Of a DNA stretch of 64,000 bases, positions 21,014 to 31,590 are shown in pieces. Each line of letters opens with the position of its first letter. Within the stretch, counting starts at the first letter, position 1. Source of the DNA: Cryptomeria japonica. Taxonomy: Eukaryota > Streptophyta > Pinopsida > Cupressales > Cupressaceae. The notes beneath the pieces are model-generated. The model searched no databases, was not told where the DNA came from, and saw only the letters and a program-made list of their open reading frames with translations. Made by a program: the position numbers and the translations under genes. The stretch spans positions 622,851,740 to 622,915,739 of the forward strand of contig NC_081415.1 of the NCBI RefSeq assembly GCF_030272615.1, read 5' to 3'.

Positions 21014-22018
21014 TTATACACTATAAGGAAGGATGTCAAACCTTTCATCCTTAGGCGCCTCAAAGAGGTTTTCACCATTGGATACGCTCATTCTTTTTAC
21101 TTTTGTGGGATCAAATAGTGCCATAGTGTGGTTTTCACTGGAAGATCCATGTTTTATTGTTATATTTTTGCAACTGAAAGGTTTGCCATCTACCCTAAAG
21201 TATGTTGTGCTATTAAGTTCAATGGTGAATCCAACTTTGTGATCCCCGCTTGTTATGTTATCCCGTAGTTCCAAAAAGTCAATGATTGCCTCATCATTTT
21301 GGAAATGGTCAAGACATGGTGGATTAGGTTGGTTCCATTCGATGAGTTTAGGATGGATACTGGGCATTACCTCATTGATTAGGTTAAGTTCGTTAGATGT
21401 ATCAGTGAGGGTTAAGATGTTGTGGTGAAGGTCATTGATGGTACTCTCCCTATCAGAATCAAGCATAGGATGTGACATAGGGTCTGTGGAAGAAGTTTCC
21501 AGCTCAAGAACCCAAGAGGTCTTTATCTGTGCTTCTTCATGAACAGGGATGTCTTTGCAAGGTGGAGGTGGTGATGTGTCTTCCTCATCTGAAGTGTTAA
21601 GCTGTATGGAATTGAATTCCCACTCATGTGAGTCAGTTTCTGAGTCACTTTCTAGTAACTGGTTATTGTACCATACTGGGATATCCTTTGAGTTAATCAC
21701 AGCAGGTGTGATCTGTTGATGTACCTTTGTAGATGAAATGATTGGTGCTGCAAGAAGGATTATGGGGATCAACAAATCTGATACAAGGAGTATTGGTAGT
21801 GTTGATTCTGCTGCTTCTGTTGGAACTGCTAGTGTCATAGATACTACTGTGGGTTCTGATATAGTTGTTGTTGCTAATGGTGCTATTGATGTTATTGCTG
21901 CTATTGATGGAATTGTTGGTTTGATTGGTGGGATGACTTGTGTTGTAGATGGTTTTGCTGGGATTTTTAGCCTTAATGGGGTAGTTGCTATGTTGTTTGA
22001 TGCTGCTTTTATAATCAA
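21014..22018 (-). pseudogene. gypsy E protease-RT spacer region
   Basis: An open stretch of 334 codons in frame with gag and protease. It begins with a Pro/Thr/Ala/Ile-rich low-complexity part ('IPPIKPTIPSIAAITSIAP') and becomes acidic and Ser/Thr-rich ('ESDSETDSHEWEFNSIQLN', 'TSDEEDTSPPPP'). I recognise no domain. Such spacers between protease and RT are common in large Tat elements. It ends just before RT. Confidence 0.65.
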
Positions 22019-22059
22019 AGGTGACCTCTTTGTAATAGGCTAATATAGAGGTTGGCTAG

Positions 22060-22390
22060 TTTTTCCTTTGAATATAAGTTTAGGAAGGATCTCCTTTTGA
22101 AAGCCTAAGCCTGTATTATCCTTGGGCTTCAATTCTGGCTGTAGCAGTTCACATCTTCCTTGCTTGCAAGGTCCCAAAGCACTCTAACCATCATAACCCA
22201 TTCTTTGCATAATGAGAAGGCCTTTTCCATACTGATCTGTGGGAAGCTTCGCTTGTGGGATTTCTATGGTGATAGGATCTTTATAGATCCATTCTACTAA
22301 GTCCTCATCTCTGGTTTCTTCTTCTTGACTATTTCCAAGGATGAATGGCATCAAAGTACATGTTGGCTTGACAAGTGGCATTTGAAGTAA
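22060..22390 (-). pseudogene. gypsy E G-patch-like segment after protease
   Basis: In frame with the protease: 'DQYGKGLLIMQRMGYDG', a stop, then 'SALGPCKQGRCELLQ' and 'DNTGLGFQ'. The spacing of glycines and 'MQRMGY' resembles a G-patch, an RNA-binding glycine motif known next to the protease in some retroelements and retroviruses. The match is by eye and short. Confidence 0.5.
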
Positions 22391-23221
22391 CTATTGAGGT
22401 TTTTCGTGAGTTCTAGGAGAAGTAGGCATTTGCCCCACACAAAAGAGTTGGCTCAAATTGTATTCCCCAAGACCTTCCTTTGCTATTTTCATCTTGAGCT
22501 TCTCTTGCTTGGGTATAGTGGTCTTTGAATTGGAAAGAGAGGCTAGACTTACATACGATGTGGAGGAGATAGCTTCTCTATTGTTGGGAACGGTAATCTC
22601 TAGTTGATGACTGATATTATGACAATATGCAAAGGGGTTTGTATCGCCCAGGATTGTGATTTCTACACCATTATGCAAGAACTTGATACACTGATGGTAG
22701 GTGGATGGAATGGCTTGCATGGCATGTATCCAAGGTCTTCCTAATAGTAAATTGTATGGCAGAGGAAGGTCCATAACTTGACAGATGATGTGTTTCACCA
22801 CAGGGCCCACTCGGATTGGTAGCACCACAACTCCTTTAGATGAACTGTTTGCATCATCATAGGCTTTGATTTTTATCTTCTTGGTGGGATCCACTGATTC
22901 AATTGCATATCCCAAAGATGTGACTAATTGTAGTGTACAAATATTTAGGCCTGCTCCATTGTCGATCAAGACTCGCTTGATCTTATGTTGGTTGATAAAC
23001 CCTTCAATATGGAGTGAGGCGTTATGAGGTTGTTGGAAGGATGAGTTGTCACTTTCAGAGAAAGTGAGACAAGGTGATGACCTTAGATTTCCAACCATGG
23101 CTTGGAACCGATCTGTATTTAGGTTTGTAGGGACTGACACCTCTTGGAGAGCTTGATCCAAAATTGTTTTATGGGATGGAGATAGGCGCAATAGCTCTAA
23201 GATAGATATCAGTGCAGGCAT
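22391..23221 (-). pseudogene. gypsy E aspartic protease
   Basis: A 276-codon segment in frame with gag. 'INQHKIKRVLIDNGAGLNIC' carries the catalytic Asp in a DNGA box, and 'MDLPLPYNLLLGRPWIHAMQ' is the flap-to-dimer region with the 'LLGRPW' motif. The DNGA form in place of DSGA is, as far as I recall, usual in Tat-lineage proteases. It would cleave Gag-Pol. The segment itself has no stop, but its neighbours do. Confidence 0.85.
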
Positions 23222-23248
23222 TTTGTCTAACTATTCCATAAGGTTATA

Positions 23249-25018
23249 CTACTTTGGAATAGATAAGGGGCCTTGTGGAGCTGCTTTTATGGTAATCTTT
23301 CCGCGACGTGTAACAAAATTGCAAGTAGAGCTGGGATTTTTTATAGTAATAGTTGCAATCTGTTCACTGGTATCATATAGGTGATTCACAGTGTAATTAT
23401 ACGTGGCTTGCGTATAATCAGTGGTATCTGTGTTTCTCCCTGAAGTGGAAAGACCCCTTTGATCATGTGATGGAAGTGGATTTTTAAACATGAGATGATC
23501 ATTATTTTTCATCTTTGGGTCATGTCCTTCGATTTTGATTTCACCTCGGTCAATAAAATCCTGAATAAGATCTTTCAATCTGTGACAATTTCTTGTCTTA
23601 TGTCCTTTCCCTTGATGGAAATCACAATGTTCAGTATCCCTCCACCATGAAGGTTTGACTTGAGGTTCATAATTTGATGTTTTGGGTAAGGTAACCAGAT
23701 TTTGAGAAACCAACTAACGTAACACTATTTCGATGGGTTCCCCTAAGGGAGTGTATGTTCATTTTGGTTTAAAATTTTGTTGATGTTGTCTGGGTTCCTC
23801 TTGAGATGTGTTGCATCCTTGATTTGGAGGAGAAACTATGTTATTCTTGAGTGGGGGGTTCTGTCCTACAAATCAAACCACAGGTTGTGCAGTTTTGATA
23901 GTACTTGCATCCACAACCCCATCGTTAATGATGTTTTTGTTTTTGTTCCAAAAGTTAGGCTTGTCACTATTGAAGTGTGGGCAAGGACCATCCTTTGGCT
24001 CATTATATATCTTGATAAGCCCTTTTTTGATGAGAGCCCGCTCACATTTTAAGCCTTTAGTGATCATGTCATTGAAAGAGTTTGTGTCTTTTACGTCCAG
24101 GTGAAATTCCATTTCGTCATTTAAGTTGGAAATAAATATTTCCACTAGTTCTTGTTCAGGTAACTGAAGAGAACGTCTGCTATACATTTGATGTCATCGT
24201 TGCAAAAAGACTGAAAATAGCTCACCTAGTTTTTGTTTAGTGTTACATAGATTAGCCATTGTCATATCACGTTCAATGTTGTGTGAGTAAAGTGCTAGGA
24301 ACTTCCAGACTAGCTCTTCAAAGGTCCTAATGCCACCTAGTAATCGAGAAAACCATGATGTGGTTGTTCCTCCCAAGCTTTGGGGAAACAGTCACATTAG
24401 GTATGTGTCCTTGTATGCCACCTCAAGGCAAGCTTAATGGAATTCTCTAACATGATCACGAGGATCTCCTTTTCCTTGATACTTTTCGAACTTGGGTGTT
24501 TCAAACCCTCAAAAAAAAGGTGGCATATGAAGATTCCTATCAAAGGAATAGGGACAAATGTCATTAAGTGAAAATAGATTGGTTTTTACAGCATTATGAA
24601 GTTGTTGGGCGAGATTCTTGACTTGTTGCCACAACATGTCTATTTCATTTGGAGGAGGAGGAGGTGGGGGATTACCTTGATGAAGGTTATATCTGATGTG
24701 ATCTCGACCTCTTTCATCCTCATTACGACTTTAGCATTCTGATGCTTGTCTTAGTTGTGCAATGTCAAAGTCAGAGGGTAGTTTATCCCCCTCTTGAGCA
24801 AGTCTTAAAAAGTAAGCATCCGCATTGCTCTTGAGTATTTCATCAAAAAGTCTATTAAAGGGAGGGTTGTGTTGTGCCCTTTCTATTGTTGTAGGAGTAG
24901 GAGTACTTGGATTGTCATTATTTACGTTTCCTCCAAGGGCTTCTTGGAATTCATTGATATTTTCCTCCTCTTCATCTTCAATTTCTTGTTGTCTAGACCT
25001 GGACTTGGTATGAGCCAT
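23249..25018 (-). pseudogene. gypsy E gag
   Basis: The start ATG at 25018 opens 'MAHTKSRSRQQEIEDEEEEN', a basic-then-acidic N-terminus. Further on are 'FEKYQGKGDPRDHVREFH' and 'GGTTTSWFSRLLGGIRTFEE' of the retrotransposon Gag family, 'QLPEQELVEIFISNLNDEM' and near the end a Cys/His motif 'CDFHQGKGHKTRNCHRLKDL' of the Tat Gag type in place of a simple CCHC knuckle. Stops interrupt at about 24728, 24500, 24430, 24191 and 23870-23714. All pieces share one frame. Confidence 0.88.
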
Positions 25019-27741
25019 TTTGTTTATAAGTTTTTGTTGAAGCTAGGTGAAAATGATGATGAGTTTGTTGATGAAATGAGAGATTTATGTTTGGTGGGGT
25101 GCTTTGCATACGGATCCCTAGCACTAAAGGTAGATGATACCAAAGTTCTTTCTTGAATTGCTTGTTGTGTTAGATTGACAAAGTTTGATGTGACAAGGTG
25201 TAGAGGAATCTGAGATGTATTACAGATTCAACTACCTAGTAATGAGAAGATTCACTCATAGACTAGTTTTAACCTGCGTAGAAATGTCTCTTAGGATGAG
25301 TTTATCCTAGATGTAGAGACACTCTAAAAAGTGATGTGTTTGTGTTTGATTCAAGCAATATCAAAATAGAACTTAGGCCAAAAACCTCTTGATGTTTTGA
25401 GAGTTGGAATGGGTTTGATGAGATGTGAATATGATAATGGATGAGATGTGAACTTCAATAGAAACTTTGTGTCACAAAAGGGATAAACTCTTCCTCTTTT
25501 TGTTCAGGGGTTGGTGGTTCTTCCCTAGCCGAGTTATATGTGATACAAATATCTAGAAAGAAGTTAGGATTGATTTTGCCTCCTTTGTTCTTGTGATAAC
25601 TCAAAGATCGATATTGCATAAAAGCTCTGTGGTTTAATGATTCTTGATGAAAATCGTTTGATTTCCCTTGAAGGTAAAGATGCATGTGACGTAAGAAAGT
25701 TCTATGAGAGACAAAGATTTGTCTATTAAGATAGAAGAATTTCCTTCTTTTGATAAAAGCATTTGAGCTTAATGGTCTTTTCTTCAAGTTGATGTGTTGA
25801 TGAAGATTCCTCTTTCTCAAGATGTGAAGAATGGTCATATAGTTTGATACTTTTTTTTGATGCTCTTTGTTTTGGATCTTTTGTGTTTTGAAAATGTTTG
25901 TGTTGGATGAATACTTGTTTTGATTTTGGGTTTATGATGTTTCTTTGACAAGAAAACAAAGCAAGCACACAAGCACAAGAATGTTGCCTCAAAGGTACAA
26001 GTAAGTATGGGTCTAGATTAACCCAATCTTTTGAACTTTTTATGACCCTTTCCTTCAAATGTATTTTAGGTGTTTCCAAAGCCTCAAGTCGGCTCAATTT
26101 GCACTGGTCTTGACTCAAAAATGAAAACACTTCAAACACTTTTTTATCCCTAAGGTCAAATGGCCAGTTGTGATAATTTTAGCCCACATCTTGATATTGC
26201 TTCAACTTTGGTACTACATACCTTATGAATCCCACCATGGCAGGTAAGGATGTGATATACTAAGTCTTGCGTGAGAATAACAAATAGATGATCCCTATGA
26301 TGGGGTAGTCACCACTTTTATCGGGCTACAAGTAACCTTTGAAAAAGCTATGTTTCTACTCAAGGAAATATGTATGGTGAGTATCTTGGGAGCAAAACCA
26401 GCTATGCTCTTGCACTGAATTTATCACAAATATCCTCAATCAATAGAATGGGTGGGCTACTACTTAAAGGTGTTTAGTAATTTTCAATGTTTTTGGACAT
26501 AAGTTCATTCTGCAGTGACTCACTTAAGAGCCTTGTAACTTGTGGTGGGGCCCATTTGTCCTTTCGACAAGTTACACTGTAGGAACAACTATACCCAAGG
26601 CTACAACTTTCGCTCTCACCTGATTTCTATAGCGGCTCAAAGGATTTACCACGCAAGGTCATTCCCAAGAGTGATGCGTCTCTTGGCAGGCCTCTCTTAA
26701 AAAGATAAAACTTGAGTGTTACTAACACTTTTCTCTTGCACCGAGGATCACGAAAGCCAAGGGAGAGGATAGTGTGTGTTAGAAGTAGGACCACTCGACC
26801 AACTTTTTTTTGCACAAGTGTGCCAAACACAAAATACACTTGTTCTTTTTAACTTTTCATTGCAATGATGTTCTATCTAATTGGAGATGTTTCTCCAACA
26901 ACCATGATGTTCTTTTTAACTTCAAAGGCAATATGTTTAAGTAACTAGGAATTTTGAAAAATCTTGGTCAATTGAAATTGAAACACGTATGCATGAAGTA
27001 AATTGTTTTGCAACAAAGAATGACACAAATTGATTGTTCTTTTTACTTGCCCAAAAATTGAAGTGTGGTTTGTTATTTTTAAGTCTAGATTGATGCAAGG
27101 AAATCAAATTTGTGTTATTGATTTTAAGCACCAAAAGAAAATGAGTCCTAACTTGCAAGAAATAAAGTTTGTTTTGTGATTTTTAAAGCACCAAAAGAAG
27201 TTTGAAGCCTAACTTGCAAGAAATAAAGATTGTTTTTGTGATTTTTAAAGCACCAAAAGGAAATGTTTTTGATTTTTAGTAACAAAAACGGGTTAGTTTA
27301 AGACCTACACACGAAACAAATAGTTAGAAAAATCCGAAAACATGGTGGCATTCCACAAGCCTAATTTTTTTTTTTTTTCGGTTACAAGGCCTTTCTTTTA
27401 CAACGTTCTATTACAATAGTGCTACTCTGTGTGAAAACATAAGCACTACTTAACACAAACATGCTATAGTATAGACAAACGCGCAAAACTAAAATTTTAA
27501 ACAACAATAACAAGTGCGCTACAACATGGACAAAAGCGCTAGTTAAGACTCAAAAGCGCTAATATACTAACAACAACGCTAAATTTGAGACAATAGTGCT
27601 ATTGTAAAGACAATAGCGTTGAAATATCAAATTACATTAGCACTAAAATGAGATCAAAAGCGCCAAAGCGCAACTTGTGTGTCAAGCTAAACAATAAAAA
27701 AAGTTAGTTTTTGTAAAAAAAAATTATTGTTGGGTCTTGGA
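25019..27741 (-). other. gypsy E 5' leader
   Basis: 2.7 kb between PBS and gag ATG. The ORFs at 25455-25838 and 25726-26139 on the - strand are Lys/Ser/His-rich and low in recognisable features. Short stretches near 26630-26830 resemble the gypsy G leader. A GCGCT minisatellite lies nearest the PBS. Repeated 'CACCAAAAG' and 'TTGCAAGAAATAAAG' text occurs at 27130-27260. Confidence 0.65.
27411..27690 (-). repeat. CAAAAGCGCTA minisatellite in gypsy E leader
   Basis: About 12 degenerate copies, spaced about 15-25 bp, of a unit around 'ACAAAAGCGCTA' (variants ACAATAGTGCTA, ACAACAACGCTA, ACAATAGCGTTG). The array lies about 70-350 bp inside the PBS, the same place as the 20-bp array of element G. 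Confidence 0.7.
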
Positions 27742-27759
27742 TTCATCTCGGGTTCACCA
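27742..27759 (-). promoter_or_regulatory. gypsy E primer binding site
   Basis: TGGTGAACCCGAGATGAA on the - strand, two bases inside the LTR end. It shares its first 12 bases with the PBS of G (3644-3661). Confidence 0.78.
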
Positions 27760-27761
27760 AA

Positions 27762-29133
27762 TGACACTCTGCGAAATGGACAAGTGTTAGATTAAATCAT
27801 GTGATCGTATAACACAAAAACACAAGAAAATGTTAGTGTTAATCAACCAAAAACTAATCTAAGCAGGCATATCAAAAGAGACACTAAAAACATGATAAAG
27901 GATTTAACTATGGATAAAATACTACAAGACATCTCCAAATGCCTTTTAACATGCTCTTAGCTCCTTCTCCTTTGTTCCTCTCCTCTTCCAAGTTCCAAAT
28001 TAGTGTAGCTCTCAACAACTTTTTGCATTATGGATGTTTATGGAGGTTCAAGATTGAAATTCTTTAACTATGCTATGCAAGTGTAAAACAAACTAATTAG
28101 ACATATTATGAAATGAACTAAGATTTATTTTAGTCCAAATTGATAATATATGTAATTTATTCTAAATGCTCTCTCTAAAATTTAGTATAGATTAAATGCA
28201 TACAAGTTTTTCAGGATTTGGATTATGAAGAAATGGGCTCTATTTATAGGGAAAATGGAGCAATGGATGGCTGAGATTGATAATCTCAACAAGGGTCAGG
28301 ATTGAATGATATTCAATCCATGTGAGGACTTTCAACCCAATCCCAGGATGACAAGTGTTAATGTGAGATAGGTTGAGAAGAGAGGGAATAAGCATTAAAT
28401 TCTTGACATGACTTGAAGGTTAACTTGGGAGTTAAGGTCAAGGTTGGGTTGAGTGAATAAGTTCTTTATTCAAAGAATAATGATTTGATCCAATGGATAA
28501 ACTCTTGTGTAAGGGTTAAAGGGATAACCATGGTCAAAGCAATAAATGCTTGAGGAGACACATGAGTCACATGAGGGTTGAGTTAGGGGTTAACCCTAAA
28601 TGGTCATGTAAGAGCCATAAGTGGTTTGGAAGACTTTAGAGGTTAAATTGTTGAACACACAAAGCATTAAATGATTTTCAAAGACTTTGAAGTCTTTGAG
28701 AAGTGACTCCAAGTTGCTTAGGAATGTGACAATAATTAGGGGATGGATTAGGTTAATTAGGAAGGGTTTATAAGAATCTAGAAGAGGGTTTAGGAGTGCA
28801 AATTAATTTATTTCAATTTGTGGTAGCAACTTGCATTTGTAGGAAAATGCAAGTGGGGGGGGGGGGATAATGATTTAAATAAATGTTTTATTTAATTTAT
28901 TTAAAAGGGGAAAGATGATTAAATTGAATAAATAGAATTTATTCATTTAATTAAGTGTGAATTTGGTTGAATGAATGAATTAAAATAAATTGAATAATTT
29001 ATTTAATTAATAGGAGAATGTTTGAAGATGAATTAATTAAATATTGATTTAATTAACTAATGGCTAGTGGGCTTTTAATCAAATAAATAGCAAATATTTA
29101 TTTAATTAAAATGGACAAATTTATGTGACTACA
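27762..29133 (-). repeat. gypsy E 5' LTR
   Basis: 1,372 bp, TGTAGTCAC at 29133 to ...GTGTCA at 27762, aligned with 13858-15253 throughout. It has TATAAATA at 28241-28248, a G run near 28856-28866 and an inverted-looking 'CAAAGACTTTGAAGTCTTTG' block near 28680. The two LTRs are visibly similar but carry many substitutions and two sizeable indels, so the insertion is not recent. Confidence 0.92.
28241..28248 (-). promoter_or_regulatory. TATA box of gypsy E 5' LTR
   Basis: TATAAATA followed by AGAGCCCATTTC on the - strand, identical to the 3' LTR copy. This would be the element promoter. Confidence 0.62.
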
Positions 29134-29138
29134 GTTCT
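29134..29138. repeat. target-site duplication of gypsy E, right copy (GTTCT)
   Basis: Pairs with ATTCT at 13853-13857; one transition apart. It is part of the copia A gag codons. Confidence 0.75.
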
Positions 29139-29705
29139 CAATTCATTAATTGCAGTAGCCTTCATCTTATAAGCCAGTGATAAAGCTCTCAGAACTTTAG
29201 AAACTATTTCATCTTCACTCAAAGATCCACCACAATATTGAATTCCCATGACAATTTTGTTTACCCTCTCCATAAATGCAGCAATTGTTTCATCTTCTTC
29301 CATCTTCAAATTTTCATATCTCACCCGGTAACCATCAAGTTTATCAACCTTAATAGTAGGGTCACCTTCATTTAGTGTCTCCAACTTGTCTCATATAGCT
29401 TTTGCTAATTATTTGTCAGTCAATCCCATTATTTGCTAATTAGAAAGTGCACACAAGAAGGCTTCTCTATCTCTACAATCATTCCTAAGCTCCTTATCCA
29501 AGTTTTTTGGAGGAGGATTACCAAATGTTGGATGAAAAGGTGTAACACCATTCTTTGTGATCTCCTAGATTTCCTTACCAAGACATCTCAGATGAGTCTC
29601 CATCCGAATCTTCCATACTCTGTAATTTGTTCGATCAAGCCTAGGAATTTCTCTCTGGAAGACAGCTGCAAATGAACTAGATGAGTTTGAACTATTAGAT
29701 GCCAT
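29134..29705 (-). pseudogene. copia A gag, first half
   Basis: ATG at 29705 begins 'MASNSSNSSSS'. 'IPRLDRTNYRVWKIRMETHL' and 'LDKELRNDCRDREAFLCAL' follow, then after stops 'METLNEGDPTIKVDKLDGYR' and 'MEEDETIAAFMERVNKIVMG'. The reading ends at the gypsy E insertion and resumes at 13857. The family is the Ty1/copia UBN2-type Gag. The same start and text occur in copia C at 49676. Three in-frame stops are CAG-to-TAG or TGG-to-TAG type. Confidence 0.88.
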
Positions 29706-29748
29706 AGGATCTTCCTCAAGTGGTTAAGCTTCTGCAGAGGGGACCAGA

Positions 29749-29760
29749 GATCTGATACCA
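29749..29760 (-). promoter_or_regulatory. copia A primer binding site
   Basis: TGGTATCAGATC on the - strand, two bases inside the LTR. It is close to the plant copia initiator-Met tRNA site TGGTATCAGAGC. Confidence 0.85.
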
Positions 29761-29762
29761 AT

Positions 29763-30994
29763 TGTTAGACAATTCAAATATCTAGAAGACAACTGAGAGG
29801 AGGATGGGGTGAATTAATTGTTACTAGATTATCAGAACCTTAAGCAATTAAAATATTAATACTAGAACACATAAGATCAATAATGAAATTCATAAACCAA
29901 CTACCAAAATAGCAGATATACCAATTAAGCACAAGCAACAATTAGAGAATAGATGCCATCCACATGACACCAAGATTTGTACATGGAAAAACCGATAAAG
30001 GGAAAAACCACAGTAGGAAGCCTACCCACAATCAGATAATACTTTTGCAGTAAGTATGCGATTACAAATGGACGGGCCTGCACTTGCATGAAGGCCAAAA
30101 ACCTAGAGCACACTACTCATTATAAAGGGAGTCTCACTGACTACATAAAAATCCAGACTATAATCTGGAAGGAAGAATGAACTACAATGATAACATCTCC
30201 TATGCTTGAGTACAGTTCTGGTTAAGCTCAATACCAGAGGATTTAATCCTCTTACATAAGCCCAACTTGATCACCAATGATCAACCAAATCCTCTGCATG
30301 AATGATTATTACATTATTTGCTCCTATACATCCTATCATGATCTAGAATGAGATATTACATCATATATACAAACCCTCGACCATAAACAATAAGGTCGAC
30401 TACCAAATAATAAAACCTATTACATAATTTCAAAATATTTTAGCCTGAGACCAAACAAATAATTTCCAACCCATAAGACATCTCGAAAACCCATTGAGAA
30501 GACCAAACAACATGTTACATTAAGCCGGTCCATAACCTAGATACAACTGAACCCAATTTAGGTCCACACATGCTAAAGCAATGATCCCAATCAGCCAAGT
30601 CTCAAACACGATCACCATCAGCATCCTGAATCCTTACTAGAAGCCACACCAACACCACTTATACATAATATCAAAATATCTTCAACAAAGCTCTGCCGAT
30701 GAAACCCTCACCAGATCAACAAACCAGGCTTACCGGCATATAAGATAGCATCTGATCACCAAATCAAAACCAAATGACTGAACATGAATCTGAGTAGCAT
30801 GAATAGCATATCTAAGACAATTCCATAAGCCAAAGCATACCGGAGTATACCGGATCATCATGATCTAACCAACCAAAAACCAATCAACCTACTAGGACCA
30901 AAAGGAAACTGGTAAATAAACCAAAGCAACTAGTATTTACATCAATGATAAAACATCAATGCAACACATAATCAATTCCTCCAAATGGCCAACA
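29763..30994 (-). repeat. copia A 5' LTR (1,232 bp)
   Basis: Begins TGTTGGCCATTTGG at 30994 and ends CTAACA at 29763. It shares 'ATGTATAGGAGCAAATAATG' with the left LTR of B (43325-44568) but not with the other two LTRs of the B/C array. The 62-codon ORF at 29925-30113 is conserved only because the LTR is. Confidence 0.9.
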
Positions 30995-31239
30995 ATAAAA
31001 TATTTTACACTATATTTAAAAGGAGGAGAATATTTGAATGTAATCTCAAATTAGGAAAAAGGACATTATGGAGACTTGTTGCAGATTACAAGAAGATGGA
31101 ATGCTCAATTTATAATATAAATGGATACAAATTTGGAGCAGAGTTAAAAAAAAATTATGGATATATTGTAGCAGATTTATTTTGCATATTACAACAAATT
31201 GGAGAGTTAATGTATAACATAAATTTATATTAAGGTTGG

Positions 31240-31590
31240 TGCCTCCAATGGGCAAGTGCCCACAAATTAGAATAAGAGGTTGGTGCCTCTAGTAGGAAAG
31301 GTTCTCACAAATTGAATGAGGGGTTGGTGCCTCTAGTAGGTTGGTGTCTATGAACTTTGTAAATGAAGTACTTATATAAAAGCATTAATTTGGAGTGGTT
31401 TTCTCCTATAAGGGTTTCCACGTACATCTTGTGTTATACTTGTGTTATATAGGTAGATTTCATGTGAATGCTATATGAAATGAATATTCTTTTGATTAAG
31501 TTGTGTGCTTTTGTTACCATGTTTAAAAAGTAAAAGTTTAACGTTATACTTATTCACCCCCCCTCCTCCCCCTTCTCGGCCAAGAGAAAC
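31240..31590 (+). repeat. decayed LTR 3' fragment with GGTTGGTGCCTC repeats
   Basis: Three copies of 'GGTTGGTGCCTC(C/T)A' (31235-31345) are followed by TATATAAAA near 31374, 'GGGTTTCCACGTACATCTTG' and a terminal 'TTATTCACCCCCCCTCC'. That order (TATA, CCACGTA, CACCCCCCCTC) is the one seen in the copia LTRs here. The left end and any PBS are not identifiable. Confidence 0.55.

Larger units (their letters stand above)
17701..25018 (-). pseudogene. gypsy E gag-pol polyprotein gene, decayed
   Basis: From ATG 25018 down to about 20720 all coding segments (Gag, protease, G-patch-like, spacer, start of RT) are in one frame. From there to the stop at 17701 all segments (RT, both RNases H, integrase) are in one second frame. 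The single shift is an extra base in a short A run (T run on the + strand at about 20715-20718). At least a dozen in-frame stops interrupt it. A single long Gag-Pol frame of about 2,440 codons is therefore inferred for the ancestor. The separate domain entries give motifs. Confidence 0.9.
13858..29133 (-). mobile_element. complete Tat-like gypsy retrotransposon E (15.3 kb) inserted in copia A gag
   Basis: Two closely similar LTRs (13858-15253 and 27762-29133) flank, in - strand order, a PBS (27759), a 2.7-kb leader, a gag-pol frame from ATG 25018 to the stop at 17701, a 2.4-kb 3' region and a PPT at 15254. Domain order is Gag, protease, G-patch-like segment, RT, RNase H, second (archaeal-type) RNase H, integrase. 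A 5-bp flanking duplication with one mismatch and the split host copia gag prove insertion. It is dead through many stops and one net frameshift. Confidence 0.93.
11450..30994 (-). mobile_element. copia element A, split by gypsy E and truncated in RT
   Basis: Parts at 29134-30994 (5' LTR, PBS, gag first half) and 11450-13857 (gag second half, protease, integrase, start of RT) belong to one - strand copia element. The gag reading is continuous in sense across the gypsy insertion at 13858-29133. The RT remainder, RNase H and 3' LTR are missing beyond the fusion at about 11449. Its LTR and protein are very close to elements B and C. Several frameshifts and stops make it dead. Confidence 0.85.

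Noticed and set aside
21738-22043. Gly/Ala/Val-rich + strand ORF
   Set aside because: Antisense shadow of the low-complexity Pro/Thr/Ile spacer of gypsy E.
27411-27690. CRISPR-like spaced repeats
   Set aside because: Units are degenerate, spacing irregular, and the array is a leader minisatellite in a plant retrotransposon.
29925-30113. A 62-codon ORF recurring in three copia LTRs (also 44221-44409 and 49271-49459)
   Set aside because: It is conserved because the LTR is; it starts without ATG in at least one copy, is broken in the right LTR (near 56430), and has no coding-like pattern beyond LTR identity.
30985-31255. Lys/Asn/Tyr-rich ORFs on both strands next to copia A LTR
   Set aside because: AT-driven composition with opposing open frames and no motif; the + strand ORF starts within the LTR.
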